The notes beneath the pieces were generated by a model. The model was not told the DNA's origin, did not search any database, and saw nothing but the letters and a program-made list of their open reading frames with translations. This document shows, piece after piece, positions 39,901 to 55,372 of a stretch of DNA of 64,000 nt. Positions within the stretch are counted from its first letter, which is position 1. Every line of letters begins with the position of its first letter. This DNA is from Nautilus pompilius (taxonomy: Eukaryota > Mollusca > Cephalopoda > Nautilida > Nautilidae). The DNA lies in NCBI GenBank assembly GCA_018389105.1, contig JACATO010000606.1:310001-374000 (forward strand). Reading direction: 5' to 3'. The position numbers and the translations under genes were made by a program.

Positions 39901-42900
39901 TCCATACCTAGCAGGTTCGGAGGAAAATTATGTTGCTACATCATAATCTGTTGTACCATATAAAAGACATCAATGGTATTTATAGTTAGCAGATGCAGAG
40001 CAGTAGCAACTATGGCATAATTTGTGTTTCCTTATGAAAACTCAACAAAATTTTTAAAAAAATAGTAATAATAGTAGCATTTTTATTAATTATAATTACA
40101 AGAATTGTTTTTGTTTACTATCAGTTTTTAAAATTACTTGATGGAGCACTTCCCAAACTTAATGCAATATGATCAACAATGTTCAAACAGTCATTGCTGC
40201 TAATAACAGTTAAGTAGATTTTTAAAAAAAAATCCTTTTTATATAACAGAAGATAATATGGCTATAGTGTTCATTTAAAGATTCCATCTTGTTATTGATA
40301 GTAATATATTCAAAATGAACTAAGAGTAAATTACTGTGTTTAACCTTTTTTATCTTGGAAAAAATATAGTTACAGGTAAATAATGTATTACTGTATGTAA
40401 CAATCACTTGCATGGAGCAGTCTTAATAATGCACACCTTACAATAACTACATTTTTTAAAAGGCCATCTATATATCAGTTTAAAGCAGTATGCCAACAGA
40501 AAGAGAGCCTATTCTTACTGCTGAACAAATTTAAATAATACAAATTTTAAAAAGAGAAAGAAGAAACAATTATATGATTGTATATGTAAATCAAAGCTAT
40601 CTTCACTAGCATATATTAAACCAATCTTGCACAGGGCATATTAAAGGCAGTCATATCTTATTTTGTTTAGTTACTAAGACCCATAAGAAACAATACTATT
40701 CAGTATTCTTATCAAGTCTCTTTTGTTTAGGTGTACTAGTTTATCAGTAAGCATACTATTCACTTATATAAATTAGTTTTAAGCTGACATTTTGCTCAAA
40801 ACAGGTAATCCTTGAAGGTATACTCACCTTGCCAATTGTTTGTTGCAAATCTTGAACTCTCTGCATCACAGAAGCTACATCTTCAGCTGCCTGTTCCCTG
40901 TAGACATTCTGAAGCTGGATGTAACGCTCAGAATCTGCTGTCATGTCAGGGATTGAACCTCTCAGAGGCAGAGCTCCTGAAAAATAAATAGGATATATAC
41001 ACATACAATGGAAACAAGCCCTGCCAGTGGCACCTGCTATTGTCATCACTGGTTTAGAGGTAGTGCATATACAGTTTTAGCCATCGATGACTGTGGAACA
41101 TTAAAGTTTATAGCTACTTTGACCTGCCTGAAGCTGTTTGGTGTTGTACTGCCCTGGTATGTTTTCTTCTTACTCTTCTTCACCAGCCAGCCTTGTTGGC
41201 TTCCTCTCAGCACCCTGTTTTTCACCCACATCTAGAAATGGGTTTTAGCCAGTTTCTTGCCTGGTTACTGAGAAAAAGGTTCAGTGTCAGCTAACCCCTT
41301 GGCCTATTAAATATGGTAGCTGATTATGGAAATGGATCCAACTGGGTTTTTGTCATATTTGTCACCTCTGGTGCTCAGAAACAACAGAAACTTCCATATC
41401 CCTAAATTTCCAATTCCATTGTACTTTAGAATTTTTTCTGATAAGTTACCATCCAGAAGAAACTGCCTGTAGTTGTGTTTAAGAAATGGTTAACCAAATC
41501 ATTATGAAGAAAATAACCCCTCTACAGCTATACCTTAGTTAAATCCAATACTGTATGAATCCTAATGCAAAGAATGGTCAACTGAGACCTAGCTGAAATA
41601 TGATTATTGCCATATTGACATCTGGTCAGGTCTCATTTGAAGGTCCCTGGTATTAATAACGACATCAATTATTTCCAATAGTATAGATGGTTTTAGACTT
41701 ATGCACAGTAAAGCACAATCTAATGCCTTATGTTGAATGTGTACATTCATTTATAATATACATAAATGTGCAGAAAATATATATGGTAATTTTTAAAAGA
41801 TTTAGTGCTTAAAAATTAATTTTCATTTGCATTCCACAATATGTCTACCTACAGATTTTCATTCCTAGACAGGCTCTACATTATGTACTGTTTCCAGGCA
41901 GTCAAATTCCATTACTTTTCCAGTATTTCATGATCTATACAAACTGTGTGTTCAATATCATGGAATATCCCCATTCAGAGACATGTTCATTAAAGATCAA
42001 AAAAATTCACCAACTCCTTAATAAGTCAGTAAGTACCATAATCTCAAAAACACTTACCATCACCTTCATTTTCCAGAAAATCTTTCACTGCTCTCAACAT
42101 GATCCAAAATGGTTTACTCTGAAAGTATGTTGTAAGGGAGAGATGCTTGTCAAAAATGATTTATATCTGTTCAATTATTGATGCCATAATTAACTAAAGA
42201 CGAGTGTAAGGGGTTAAAATAAACTGATTGACTTTCATCATTTCTTGGCTAGCACAAATAACAGAGCTTGTCTGTAAACAGTTACCATACTGATTCTACT
42301 GTCATCATTATTCTGGTATTTCCTATTCTTGAGATTTTACTAATTTAAAGATGCAATTAATCATAATTAATAATAGTTATATTATTTGTTTTACCAATCT
42401 CGTTTTATTGTCATCTGTCTTTGGCATTTTATTGTCTTTGTTTTTGCTAAACAGTTGAGTCATTCCAATTCCTTCAAGCTTTTGTAAAACTAATGGATAA
42501 TTTAAAATTAAATAATAACTTATGCACAGTTCATAATTAGTATTTAAGTACATGCAGGTGTAGTTTGTGGACAATTCTACTTCTGTGCTGATCCCTTAGT
42601 CTCTTCTGCACAGGCTGTTGATTTTGCCATTTCTGCATTTGATTAACTTTCTTCCAACCCAAGTCAGTTCTTTAGATAGAAGCTGTGATTTTCAAATTGC
42701 CTATTGTTTGCATTATTTCAGTGACTGTGTGCATCTTTTGTTTCTGGGTTACTTGTTGGGCTCAGATTAGAGTTAGTACAGCAAATTATCTAATGGCATG
42801 GCCAGAGGAACTGAAGATCAGCAGGTAGCTTTTCAAGAGCTTGTTTTATGGCTGGATCATTTCATTTTTGTTGTCAGGTTATTCCTTTGTTTTCTTTCTT

Positions 42901-45900
42901 GAAATCATTTCTACCTGGATTTTAGCTCGTTTGAATTCTCCAGGTTACAGCAGCATTTTGTTACACTTTTATTGTGTTATTCTGATTATGTATGATTCAT
43001 TCAGACTTTCCTTTGATTTTATTGTTTAGCATCCATATTGTTTTGTCCTGTGCTCTATATGCTGATTTTCAAAATAGCTGGATGTTATATTTTTAATATG
43101 TAATTAATAAATTCTGATTGCTTTGAATTCAGTTTGGTGTTTAAGTAATATATATTTTTAATGAGTCCAGTTATCACCTGTTTCTTCTCTACAAACTGTA
43201 GTTTACAAGGCCCAATAACAATGCTTTCTGATAATGGCTGCCAGAGATAAACATTGAATTAACAAATAGGGTACGAATGGAAACTTGATGATGAATTACT
43301 TTGGGTATTTCTCACCACCTTAAGATAAAAACTAATTTCTAATATTGGAACAGAATACAAAAATCACTTCTGATGAAGGAAGGAACCCAAATATATTTAA
43401 GTTCTTCATTTTATGAAACTAAAATACACTACCACCTAAAAGAGAAAGAGCCTGATACATACATAAATGAAGGATGATGAAAAGATAAGATGATGACTGG
43501 AAACTACAGCCAAATGTTAGACTCAGCAACAAAATAAATTCCCCAAAAATAAGGTTTGCAGAGAGGTATGTACCATTAACCATAAAATCATCTTAGGTAT
43601 TATGGTATAAGTTGTACTACAGATACAAAAACAGTGCTTTGTACGTGTCAATATGTTTCTTTAGAAGCAAGCTGTACTTGATGAACAAATGAGAAGGCAG
43701 ATTGAGATAAATAATTTACAAATATTTGCAACAGTTTACCAGTCAGAAATACCTCTAATCCTGAGTATTTTGAAAAGATGTATTACCTGCATATTAAAGA
43801 TCACACACTGGGCATTAAAGATCAATATTTATGGAAAGAAGGCAAGTTAATTAAAGCAGCAATGAGAGCATGTGCTCATTCACCATTAGAAGAAACTTTA
43901 AAGAGACCACATCTGGCATCACTAGCAAAGTTCAAATAAAATATAAACAGTTACAGACCTCTGTTGTAAGTTCAGTGCACGCAGGGTCTTCAAACAGCTC
44001 CTTCACTTCCATGGGCACCTAAAATAGAGTGATAAACTAAGTTACATATAATTGACCCTGAAAGAAATTGAGTGCTTATTTAAGGCAGAAAATGTTGAAT
44101 TATTAAAAAAAGTTTGGTGTAAATCACCCAAATGTTTCCAGGTTTAAAAAAACTTTTAATATACCAAAATGGCTGAAAAGATTAGATTAAACAGTTAAGA
44201 TGAGATTTTGTTAAGTGTTTTGAGTGTGCCAACAGCAGAAAATTGATTTAGGTAACAATTGGTGAAAAGGTGATCATGGCTACATAGAACAATTTTATGT
44301 TGATACACACTCCTCTACCTTTGGGAAGGGCTTGTAAAAGTCATGAAGAGCTTCTGAATTATTCAAAAGATTAACTAATAAATACAAATATAAATCTTAG
44401 GAGTTGTGAAAAAAATAACACAAGGAGAAACATACCGCTGTTTGGATTAAGGCTGTATTAATGTTTTTTATTGCCTCCTCAAAATTCTCCTCCTCCTCAG
44501 GAATGCCATCATGATTTTTTAAAATACCTTTGAATAGGAATAAAACTTGCTAATAATTAAAATATAAATAATTAATAAATGAATGTAGTACAATGACAAA
44601 AAACAACACAGAAATCATCTTTATGAAGTGAAATCAGTATAACAACTATAAATGGTGTACAAGCCTATAGACGGCATTACAATACTGTAGTGTAGTACCG
44701 GTGTGATAAAACATTCAGCAGAATACAAGTGGGTTCTCTCCTGCGGGTTAACCATCTCCATATGATGATCATGAATTCTTTTTTTACATTTTTTTTTTTG
44801 TCTGAGACAATAACAATGATTGGCCCCTTCAGTTCACCACAAAAAAAGACTGATCCCTGATAACTAAACTGCTACACTGTGCATATATAACAAGCGTCAT
44901 CTTTGCGTATTCATTACCATTTCTAGTAATTTCCTTTAGCTGATTCTTTTCTCTGTAGATTTTGGGCATTTCACCTTCATGCTAAAGAAAAAAAAAAAGG
45001 AAAAGAAAATCGATCAGATAGAAATTTCTTCTCATTTAATACTAACAACTTGCAAGTTAATTTCACTTTTTACCACTTTTAAAACAAATTTAAAAAGACA
45101 AGAAAACATCCCATGGTGCTCCATGAAGAAACAAACCTTTTGGTGTTTACTAAAAGCAGGTCATTCCATGTCAATTTAAGACAGGGTAAGAACCTTGCAT
45201 CTCAGATTTGGCTAACATTTTTATATGTAATTGGAATGTGTATCAAACAGAAAATCTAAAAAGATGTCTGTCAACCCTGAGGGCATCCAACACAAAAAAA
45301 AAAAAAAAACAACATGTGCTATAACCACTTTCAAAAAGATTATATTTAAAACAAAAAGTAATCAAGATATAGGCATCAAATTTGGTTTCTATGATGAACT
45401 TTTCCAGTGGGATCTTAAAAATGGTATCCAAAATGGTAATTCACAAGTTGCTGTAAATATAAGGAAAAAAACACAACTGAGAACCATCTTTGGAGCCTTT
45501 AAATTCCATTAGCACAGGTAGTACAGAACCCAACTCAAGTATTGTGTTCAGAAGTACCACAGGTAACTCTGTACAAAGGAAGGGGTGAAGGTGTTCAGCT
45601 TAATAACAGAGAAATGGCTTTTTAGATGAAAGTTAATAATGGGACATGTAAATGTGTACATTTGTGCATCACAGTTTTTTTCCACATACAGTACATTACA
45701 TAATTAGAGAAGTGGTTGATGACTTCATCGCTGGACTTTAGTAATGATGTGATTCTGGTTGTATTAGACATCAATGCTCCTTCAAATGATACCCATTATA
45801 TGCTATCTTAGCGAGTCAACAAGACAAAAACATTGCCCAAATGTACCACAGGTACTTACTTAACTTGAATAATGCCATAGTGTTTTATACACACATAGCA

Positions 45901-48771
45901 CAAAGTAACTGCTAAACAACATTCGAGAACCTAACAGATCTGGCACTCAGAAATGATAGATGATTTGGAACCTCCAAGTGTACCTGCACCAGAGTTTTCC
46001 TGTTGAAGTTTGAAGATACAGAGAAAATGCTGTAATCCTTTTAGAATTCACAAAAACTACAAAAGGAAAGAAAAAAATACTATGATTTTTATTTAAAATC
46101 AGGATTGTTACATAAATTTCAAGGTAGAATAGATCAATTTAGTTTAATGGAAATGAACTAATTGAATAATTTGAGTTTTTCAAAGTGTACATTTTCCCAT
46201 AGAAATCTGAGTTCTAGAAGAGAGAGCAATAGAGCATGACACTGGCTGATATAGCTACCCATAAAACAAGAGGCTAATCCCAGAATGAAACTTTCTTTCT
46301 GTCTGAGCCAGTTCAGTTTCTTGTAACGAATATTTAAGATTTTTTAATTTTGTGCTTCAGATAGTCTGAGGCAAATACAAAAGGGCCTTGCAAAGTTTCT
46401 CCAGAAATAAGCTGACTGAATCATTTTGGCAATATAGAAAATGTGTCAATCATGCCAAAAAATAGCTAGGCCTCCTAAAGATGAACCCAAAGAAAAACTT
46501 GTAGGTAGCCCAACACCAAAGTTTTGGGAATTTATATCAGGATCATGTGCATCCAAGAAAAGGGGATTATGTACATATGCCTGATAGAGATGGAAGGAAA
46601 GTTCAAAATCAGAAAAGACTGTTTGCTGTTAATGTGAAAAGTTTTACTAATTTAAAGCAGCAAGAGCATATAAAGATGAGTTCTCAGAATTTTTATTTTT
46701 ATGGCCAAAATGGTGTAACAGTTGATACCTGGTAAACATTGTTTGTTTGTTTTTGTGAAACATCAAACAAGACAAAGTTATGTCTGTCTGCTCTTTCAGA
46801 GCATATCAATTGTGTTACCTAAGTTGAGACTATATGTGACACAAATGGCAGGGAAAGATGGACTTGCAGAACACCTGGTTAGGCTATTCAAAGATGCAGA
46901 TATGGATGCTGAAGACGTGAAATGTGAGCAGTGGTCTTGCTAGATAAAGCAAAACTGCAGAATATTTCTGAAACTGTTACTGACTTTACTGAAACATTGG
47001 ATAATATGGCAGATAGAACAACAAAACATCATTACATTTCTAAAACACTCTCTCTAGTTGTAAAACCATAAAAAATAAATTAAAGTTGAATCTGTAATAA
47101 TATTCTTAACGTTTGTTGAAAATTATTTGTTCATGTTGAGATGCTGCCCAAGTATTTTCATTGGGGGACCCCACAAACAACACTACATTCATTTCTGATG
47201 TACTATAGAGGAGAACCATTAACTTTCATTAGTGTGTATGTAATCAGTGATGACTATAGACTTGGTTCTGTACTGTGCGCACATATATTCTATGTGTGCT
47301 GCGATATCTCAGAAAGGAAATAACCATGAAACATGTTCATTACGTTTAATGTTTAAAGTTTATAAAATAGACTTTGCTTTACTGCCGAGAAGAAAAGAAA
47401 AGTCTACATGGTGAGAATGGCAACAATGACAACTGAAAGCATCCTTGACTGGACAAATTCTAACACTATTGCAATTTCTTTTTTTCTTTTTCCTGAGATT
47501 TTCCACACACTAACACATTAGCACCTTGCAAGACAATGACGAATCCTAGGTCCACTGTTTGCAAGAGCGGCAATCATAAAAGATCCGAGAAACAGATAAG
47601 ACTCACAACAGCTAATGATTAGGATTGTCCAATATGCAGTGATTCCAGTTTGAATTAAGAATAAGAACACCATCAGTAATTACAAGATGAATTAGAAGGC
47701 TTTTGTGAACAATTTATATGAATGACAGAAAAAACACCAATGCATAAATTTGAATTTGTTAAACAAAGAATTGCATTAAATCCACAGTATATTGAGATTA
47801 AAAGAATTAGGACAAAAGTTAATATTTGGAGTGCACTCTGTATGGTTTGAAGAATTACTATACTCAGTGTGGCATATCCTAACAGCTTTCTGAGTAAGTA
47901 TTGAGGGAATGAGTTCAAAATTCATACAAACATTATCAAAGACTGGCCACCAGGTAATTCTGAGGCTACTGGCATTTTTGCATTCATCTAGTCAAGCACT
48001 CAATGATATTCATAAGGGAACTCTACAATAGCTAAGAGAGCCATTTAGAGGTTACCTGGCTCTTCCTGACTAAGCAAGCAGTAGTAAGTTTGCTTGTGTT
48101 TTGAGTCATCATCTCACTGAAATACAAAACCTGAACCAATCAGATTGACATCCAGTGTGACATGATAAATAAAAACGTGTTTGTATGTTTTAGCATTCAT
48201 CCCTTCATCAATTTTTACCAATATGCCAATTACACCTCCACCATGCTTTGGTATCTTAGTTACACAACGTACCTTTCATTAACTAATCTTCAAACACCCT
48301 ACCTCTTCTTGGACCCAAACAATTCAAATTTTGACTCATTAAATTTTTTTTCACTTTTACAATTTTCAAATACTTTTAAATCCTTGCCTCTGACTATTCT
48401 CTCACTAAGACCAGTAAATAAACTAATTTTCTTATTTATGCTCACAATTTCTCACCCTTTGACCTCCCATATATTTTTTCATGAGTTCTGAGATCCCACC
48501 TATAGAAAGTTAACCCATCTTTGCAATGCACTCCTGCTTACAAACTTCCTTTATCAGAGTGACTATTTCCTCACTGAATAATTGTGTGATATACAGTACC
48601 TCGTCTCTCCACTTCTGCAAATACTTGTAAAGTATCACCAGCCAAGGAATATGGCTGTGGTCCTGAAAAACCAGAAGTCCTCAGTAAAAATAAATAATAA
48701 AGCAGTTTAAATTTTATAACTTTTAAAATTTCAACATTTTAATTATTGCACATCCTCTTTGAATGTCTTTC

Positions 48772-48816
<45 letters not shown>

Positions 48817-51800
48817 GAGATGGAGAGAGAGAGAGGGAGAGATGGAGAGAGAGAGAGGAGAGAGAGAGGAGAGGGAGAGAGAGAGAGATGGAGAGATGGA
48901 GAGAGAGAGGACCACACTGCCACCACCCTACTGCCAATTGCAAAAACAATAGCTCCCAAAAATAAACCAACCAATGTTTGCTCACCAGGTAAGACAAATC
49001 TTGACAATAGTAACAGAGGGAATGATAATCACAATGTGGTTTTATAGTTAATTTTAAAATAATCCACTTGTTTCTATTACTTTACTAAAAAATTCCACTT
49101 ACTACTATGGATATTCAAATGCTAGATTTTATGTCCCTGGTATTGGTATTATTAGCTCATATTCCCAATTAACAATATTGGTTTTCATGTATCCAAAATT
49201 GTGCAATCACAACACTTAATAAAAAGGTGTGAATACGCAAAATACGATACTGGACATGGGAACCAAACAGCACCAGCTGATACATTAAGAAAATTGGGGA
49301 TAACGGAAGAATCCACTTCTGCTCAGCGAAGGATGAAAACTGTGTCATTTCAGAACCACCAGCACTTTCTACAAAAATCACATATATTCCATGTCTCGTA
49401 TTTTGTCAAGTCTCTTCCAATCAAAAAAAAAAAAAAAAAAAGAATGGTTGGCTTCTGCTGTGTTTTACACACCTTTTTAGACAAACCAGAGAGGTTCACA
49501 GAATCACAGAAGTTGATGAGACCTGTAAAAGGCCTGTCCAGACGCAGGTCTTCATGTGTGTTGTCAGGATGTGACTCAATTACTGTAAAGAGGAACAAAA
49601 GTAAAAACATATAAATAATATTAGCCTGCAACTAACATTAAGTGCAATTCATTTTTTGAGAGAGAGAAAATACTTTATAACACACTGAACAAAACAATAG
49701 AGAGATTTTATGAGACATTCCGGATGACCATTTGTAGTTGCTATAGCCATTTTAAGAGCTGTACAATCCTCTGACTCTTTGGCAAATTAATGCTCAAGTC
49801 AAGTGTTGGCTCTTTGTCTCTGAGCAATACAGTAGCAACAGAAATCACAACACAGTTTTCTAAATCTGCAATAACAACAATCAAATTTTTGGTATAAAAC
49901 CTGTCGCAGATGTTCAAACAACAAAGGGGTCAGGTGGCAGACAAATGGGACTGTTGAGCTTGGTGCAAAAGCATACTGGCCAACCCCAGTAGACATGCAG
50001 AAAGCTCAGCTCACAAAAGACTTGACGCGGAGGTGCCATGGCAGCACTGACTCATGAGAAGCCCATTCTGTTTATGATAACAAGATGCTGTGTTAAGTTG
50101 CGCTGTCTTGACACGGCCCATCCAGAATGAAATGTAGCAGGTTCACGAAGCCTGTATTCCTGACCACACATAGGTGGTTGGCTCCTCCACGGGTTGAACC
50201 ACCAGTACTTCAAGCACACACACACCACCACCACACTGGAGGCTGAAACTCACAAGTGGGCTAAGGTTTATTTGAGTTGGACCTCAGCAAACTAGAGACG
50301 GGCTCTCTTCCCTGCTAATCATCCAACCTTCACTTTACTGACGATCATCATCTGTGTTCCGCTGCTAACTGTAACATGTCAGAGAGCAGTTGTGGCAAGA
50401 ATTGGCTGTACAGGAAGAGCCATTACACCACTTTCAAAAGAAAAAAAAAAAAACATCTGCCTTTTCCATAGCTTTGCTCATTTTCCTAAACCTAAACCAT
50501 GTAGAATGTATCTGCAATGAGCTCTCTAAGTGCATCGGACAATGGCTACACGCTCCAGGAACCATTCTAAAACTTCATTAAGATTTTTTACTGAAGAGTG
50601 GAATGCACTGCCACAAGACTGTTAGATGTCTGGTGAATAAGCCAGGTGTCCATACCTATTACTAAAGGTCATGAGACTTTAGAGTGCGTGGGCACTGACT
50701 ATTCATTGTCATCAAAAAATTAACTCTCTACGCCAAACTGCACAAATGTTTTATCCTTGATAAATCTGTACAATCTATACTACAATATCCCTATATTTTT
50801 ATACTATTAAATTATAGAATGTAGCTAATAAAACTCTTGAAGGATGCAATACTAATATTTCCAAACTGATGCATCTTCATGTTCAAGATGTCATAATGTG
50901 GCTAAACAATTTTTGAGAATAGTTTCATCACAAAATATCGTCATATCTTTTGTGCTTTACATTTCCTTTTTAGCATTACAAGAATATCATGTGTGTCTGA
51001 ATGTGTGCACATGAGATACTTGATCTTAAACATCTTGGTTATAACCAAGTCTTATGACAACTGACTTTCTCTGGCAGGCAACACTTAAAAATAATCATCT
51101 TTATCCCAAGATGGCTCACACAAGTTCTAATATGAAAAGTGTCAAACATTTTAACACCATCAACCATATGTACTCTGGTACTTGAAATGAATTCATTTTT
51201 TTCAAAAAAACAGAGAGTCCTGACTTATATCAGAATTATTCTCTTTTTTTTAAACCAGACAACAGTGCCCACAACTAATTAGGCAGAGGTAAAAGGCTGC
51301 ATACAACTTTTATGTACCCGTGTGCTGTCTGATTGCAAGTCTCATGTAACCGATGAAACCATAGCACCTACAAACGAGCAATGGGATCTCAGCATTCCAT
51401 AACAGGGCAGCCAGCTGGAGGAGGAGTCTACAATAATAAAAAAAAACAAAACAAACAAACATTAAAAGGCGGTGCATAAATCGTGAATGTTAATATATTC
51501 CTTATCAGATGCCTGGCCATAAAAATCTACCATAGAAACTTGCACGTGCATGCACAACCCCGACGGCCTAATCTTCTAGATACTCACCCTCAAGTGAATG
51601 ATGATGATGATGATGAGTATAGTAAGAACTCTATTTGATCCTGTCTAACCATCAGGTCTTTCTCTTCCTTTTTTTTTTTTTTTAAAAATACAATTTACCT
51701 CAAAACAAAATTAGGCTAGAATAAGAAAAACATTAGGTGTTGATAAAAATTTAATGTGCAAAGGTGGGTAGAAAGGCATCAACTGTCTAGTTAAAAATGT

Positions 51801-54800
51801 TTTTAAACTTGTATGCTTTCTGTAATAAAGAGAACAACTTTAAGATGAAATAGTAAAAATATTGCTGCAATTCCTAAGTAAGATCCATTCTTACAGATGA
51901 TTCGTTTTAATGTAAGACAAAATTTTAAAAATCTTCTTGCTTAAAATCTAGTTTCCAACAAACAAAATAATATATATATGTGTGCACACAGACACACACT
52001 TACTTTTCATGAAGATTTGTAGCTATCACAATAGTGAAACTGTGGAAAAATTCTGGATTGCTTTCCAAAAGTCTGTCCGGGGGCTAGAAAGGGAAAAAAA
52101 AAACAAAAACAACCAACCATACACATAAAATTGCCGTACTGGTTTTACTTGCCTCCCACATGCCACTAAAACCTTTCCACACACACACACCCAATCAAAT
52201 CAAAAATATCCCAAGCAAGCACCCATCTTCCCCACCAGAAAGTTTGCCGCAAGAATCAAAGGAATTTACTTTGCAGACATTACTCTTCTTTGTCACATTT
52301 ACAGATACTAAATGAAAATCAAGTCCTTTTCACCACTGAAGTATCAACACCAGCGATTAACACAGATCATTTCTTACTGAAACACCACCTATGCACACAT
52401 TTACATTGTTTGGGAAGTGCACCGGGCATGTGATTGTCATATAGTTAATAACGTGACCGTGGGTATTTAAGTGACTCACATGTGGTGACTGTATCAAATC
52501 ACCTCTTGTTTCGCATGTTCTTACCACATTAGGTCTTTTACTACAACACTAACTCAAACAGATTAACAACTTTTGGACTGGCACAGTGAATTTTTATGCC
52601 TGTGAGTACAGAACTTTCCACGAATGTGTCAGACATTTTCATAGCGAGATGAAGTGTCATGCCACCATCTCTATGAGACAGAAAACTGTTGCACAAAAAC
52701 TAATGCAATACTGGAGGAAAATGTGGAAACATTTCAACAAAACATTATTATGATGCAACAATTCGGCAAGTTTTTTAAATTGCCTACATTGGAAACATGG
52801 ATCAGAAAGTTGTCTATTGTACCATGCAGAGCTAGTGACTTTGCATCAATCCAGGAAGAAGAGAGCCTCAATCAAAGCAGGCAGCCATGAAAAAGACAAA
52901 GTGATACACATGCTCAGTGCAATGGTTGATGAACAAATACTATCCTTCCTTGCTGTTTGAAAGAGAGAGAGATACCTGTTTTGTCAATTATGCAGTTTTA
53001 GTCAGAATGGGCCCAAATAGTTGGCTGAATGAAAAGCATCATTCTTTATTGGCTCCAAAATATGTGGGGGTCACCATACTTAACGAAAACTACCTGTCTG
53101 AAACTCAGCACACACCTGGCTAATGTTGTAAGAGAGACAATGAGTATACACATATGCAAAGAGTGGCTGCAACTCAAATATTGCAATGATCCTGAGTAAC
53201 AGCTTAGTACAACTGACTGATGTATCATAAAATTGACTGTTCAAGCAAAACATCCAAGAGAAATGGAATGATTAGAAGGTAAATGAAAAGCACACATAAA
53301 AGTTGAGCAGATGAGAAAACTAGAGCCATCACATCCTCCTCCAGTGGGTTAAGGATACATGAAATTCCTTGTTTCCTGATTTGATCAGGAAAAGTTTCAA
53401 AATGGCAGATATATCCAATGCCATAGATGGCACAGAAGCAACATGTGGAGCATGGAATCTGGTTCAGCTGACAATAAAATGACATTTCCAGAATCCATGT
53501 CACAAGATTACAAAGTGTTAGGTGCAATGCAATAAGTGATTAGACAATGTGAAGCATAAAGAGCTGAAACATCAAAGCTTTGAAAAAGTCCAGTGATATC
53601 ATAAAGTGACTTGAAGATGTATTCAGTAATAAAACTGTAAAAACCACCTTGTCCATTCATGTTTTATACTCTTTCCTTTATTTTCCTCTTCATAGAGACA
53701 CAGAACATTTGTGGGTCAGTTGTCTATTTAGGTCGCATGCAGTGTGTGATTTTTTTCTATCTTTCTATTGACAAAGCAATTGAGAAAAAAATTGCTTCAG
53801 TGACTTAATATCTTTCTTTTTCCATTATATATATATATATCTAGGTTGTCTAGCATGTATGTTCAGTGTTACTAGCTTGAAATGCTATTTGAAGATATTT
53901 TAATATAGTTTAGTATGTGTGTGTGCATTTAGTTTGCCACATAATAGTTGTTTTGAAATGTGATCATCATCCATTCAAACTACATGGTCAAGCCATCTCA
54001 TCTAAGCTTTCATTACCATGAATTCAATGCATTGTATGGTATTTTTGCTCTTTCCAACATTGTTGTGAATGGAAAAAAAACCACACCACTTGATCTTAAG
54101 ATGTCTGTAGTGAAGTTGGTCTAGTGATATTTGTAGAAAGTCCAGTTTTGGTACCATTCAACAGAGCTGGTACAAGCACATCTTCATACAGTTTTACTTT
54201 TTGTCAATAACTTCCTGCCACATTGCCTCCAAACATAAGCACATAGCATCGAATTACTGTTACCAATCACAGGAAGGTTTGGCCTCATTTTCAGTTTTCA
54301 TAACATTTTTTTAACCTTCTAGTTTTAATAATCGCCCACTACTAACTTTTGAGTTTTTTATGAGTTCCTATAAGCATCTGGACAACAATTATAGCCAATA
54401 CATTAGTAATTCAGGGAAAGAGAAACCCCCCAGAAAATTAACAATAACCATGTCTGAATAGCATCTAGATCCGTGGTTCTCAACCTGGGGTCCGCGGTCC
54501 CCTAGGGGACTGCGAAGGGGTCGCTGACTTGTGTGCCTTTATTCGAGGCAGTTAACTGCGTTAATTTGGCATTACAAGGGAAGGAGGTCACCGGGCTCCA
54601 CTGCCATGAAAAAATGAATGCTTTCAGGATGAAGCTGGAATTGTGGCATTTAAAATTAACAAGGAAGAATTTTGCACCATTTCTGGAGCTCAACGCTTTC
54701 CTCAATGAAAATAATCTCTCAGTTGATTCTGGTATTCTCGAGTTGATGAAGAATCACGTTGATATTCTCCGCACAGAGCTTGCAGGCTATTTTCCTGAGC

Positions 54801-55341
54801 TTCACGATTTTCAGAAGTATTATAACTTTCTCTCGAATCCATTCTCCATCTCCGTCATTGAGCTGCCTTCCGAAGACCATCTCATTGAAGAGCAGTTCAT
54901 TGATTTGGTGAATGGTGGAGCTGCCAAAAATGCTGATTCCATTCGCAACAACCTATGAGTGTGAGTCAGCGTTCTCAACTCTTGTTTCAATCAAAACCAG
55001 ATGGAGAAACAAACTCGATGTAACGCATGACATGAGAGTGGCTCTTTCAAAAACTCAGCCCAACATTGATGAAATATTGAAGGCCAAACAGGTGCAGATC
55101 TCTCACTGAACTTTTTCTTCATTTGATTTTCGAGAATTGTCATATTTTGAATAAATTTTAATTCAACAGTTTTTTTTAAGATTTTTAAATTGACTAACGG
55201 TTTAGAATAAGTGCTTTTAGTACACTTTTGAATATTTCAAAAATTCTGAGTGGGTTTTATATTATATATAGAAAAGTTTCTGAAATTTTGGAAATAATCG
55301 TTTGACGACATAGAAGCAAAAACCTTGACATGATAACATAA

Positions 55342-55372
<31 letters not shown>

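Noticed and set aside
48723-49047. Arginine/glutamate-rich and leucine/serine-rich frames on both strands
   Set aside because: They are translations of the (GA)n microsatellite, although the true NAE1 exon 9 lies close by.
52654-53123. Plus-strand frames of 68-78 codons in NAE1 intron 5
   Set aside because: Composition is suggestive of old transposon DNA but no domain could be matched. The better-supported relic is the minus-strand piggyBac-like piece at 53225-53530.
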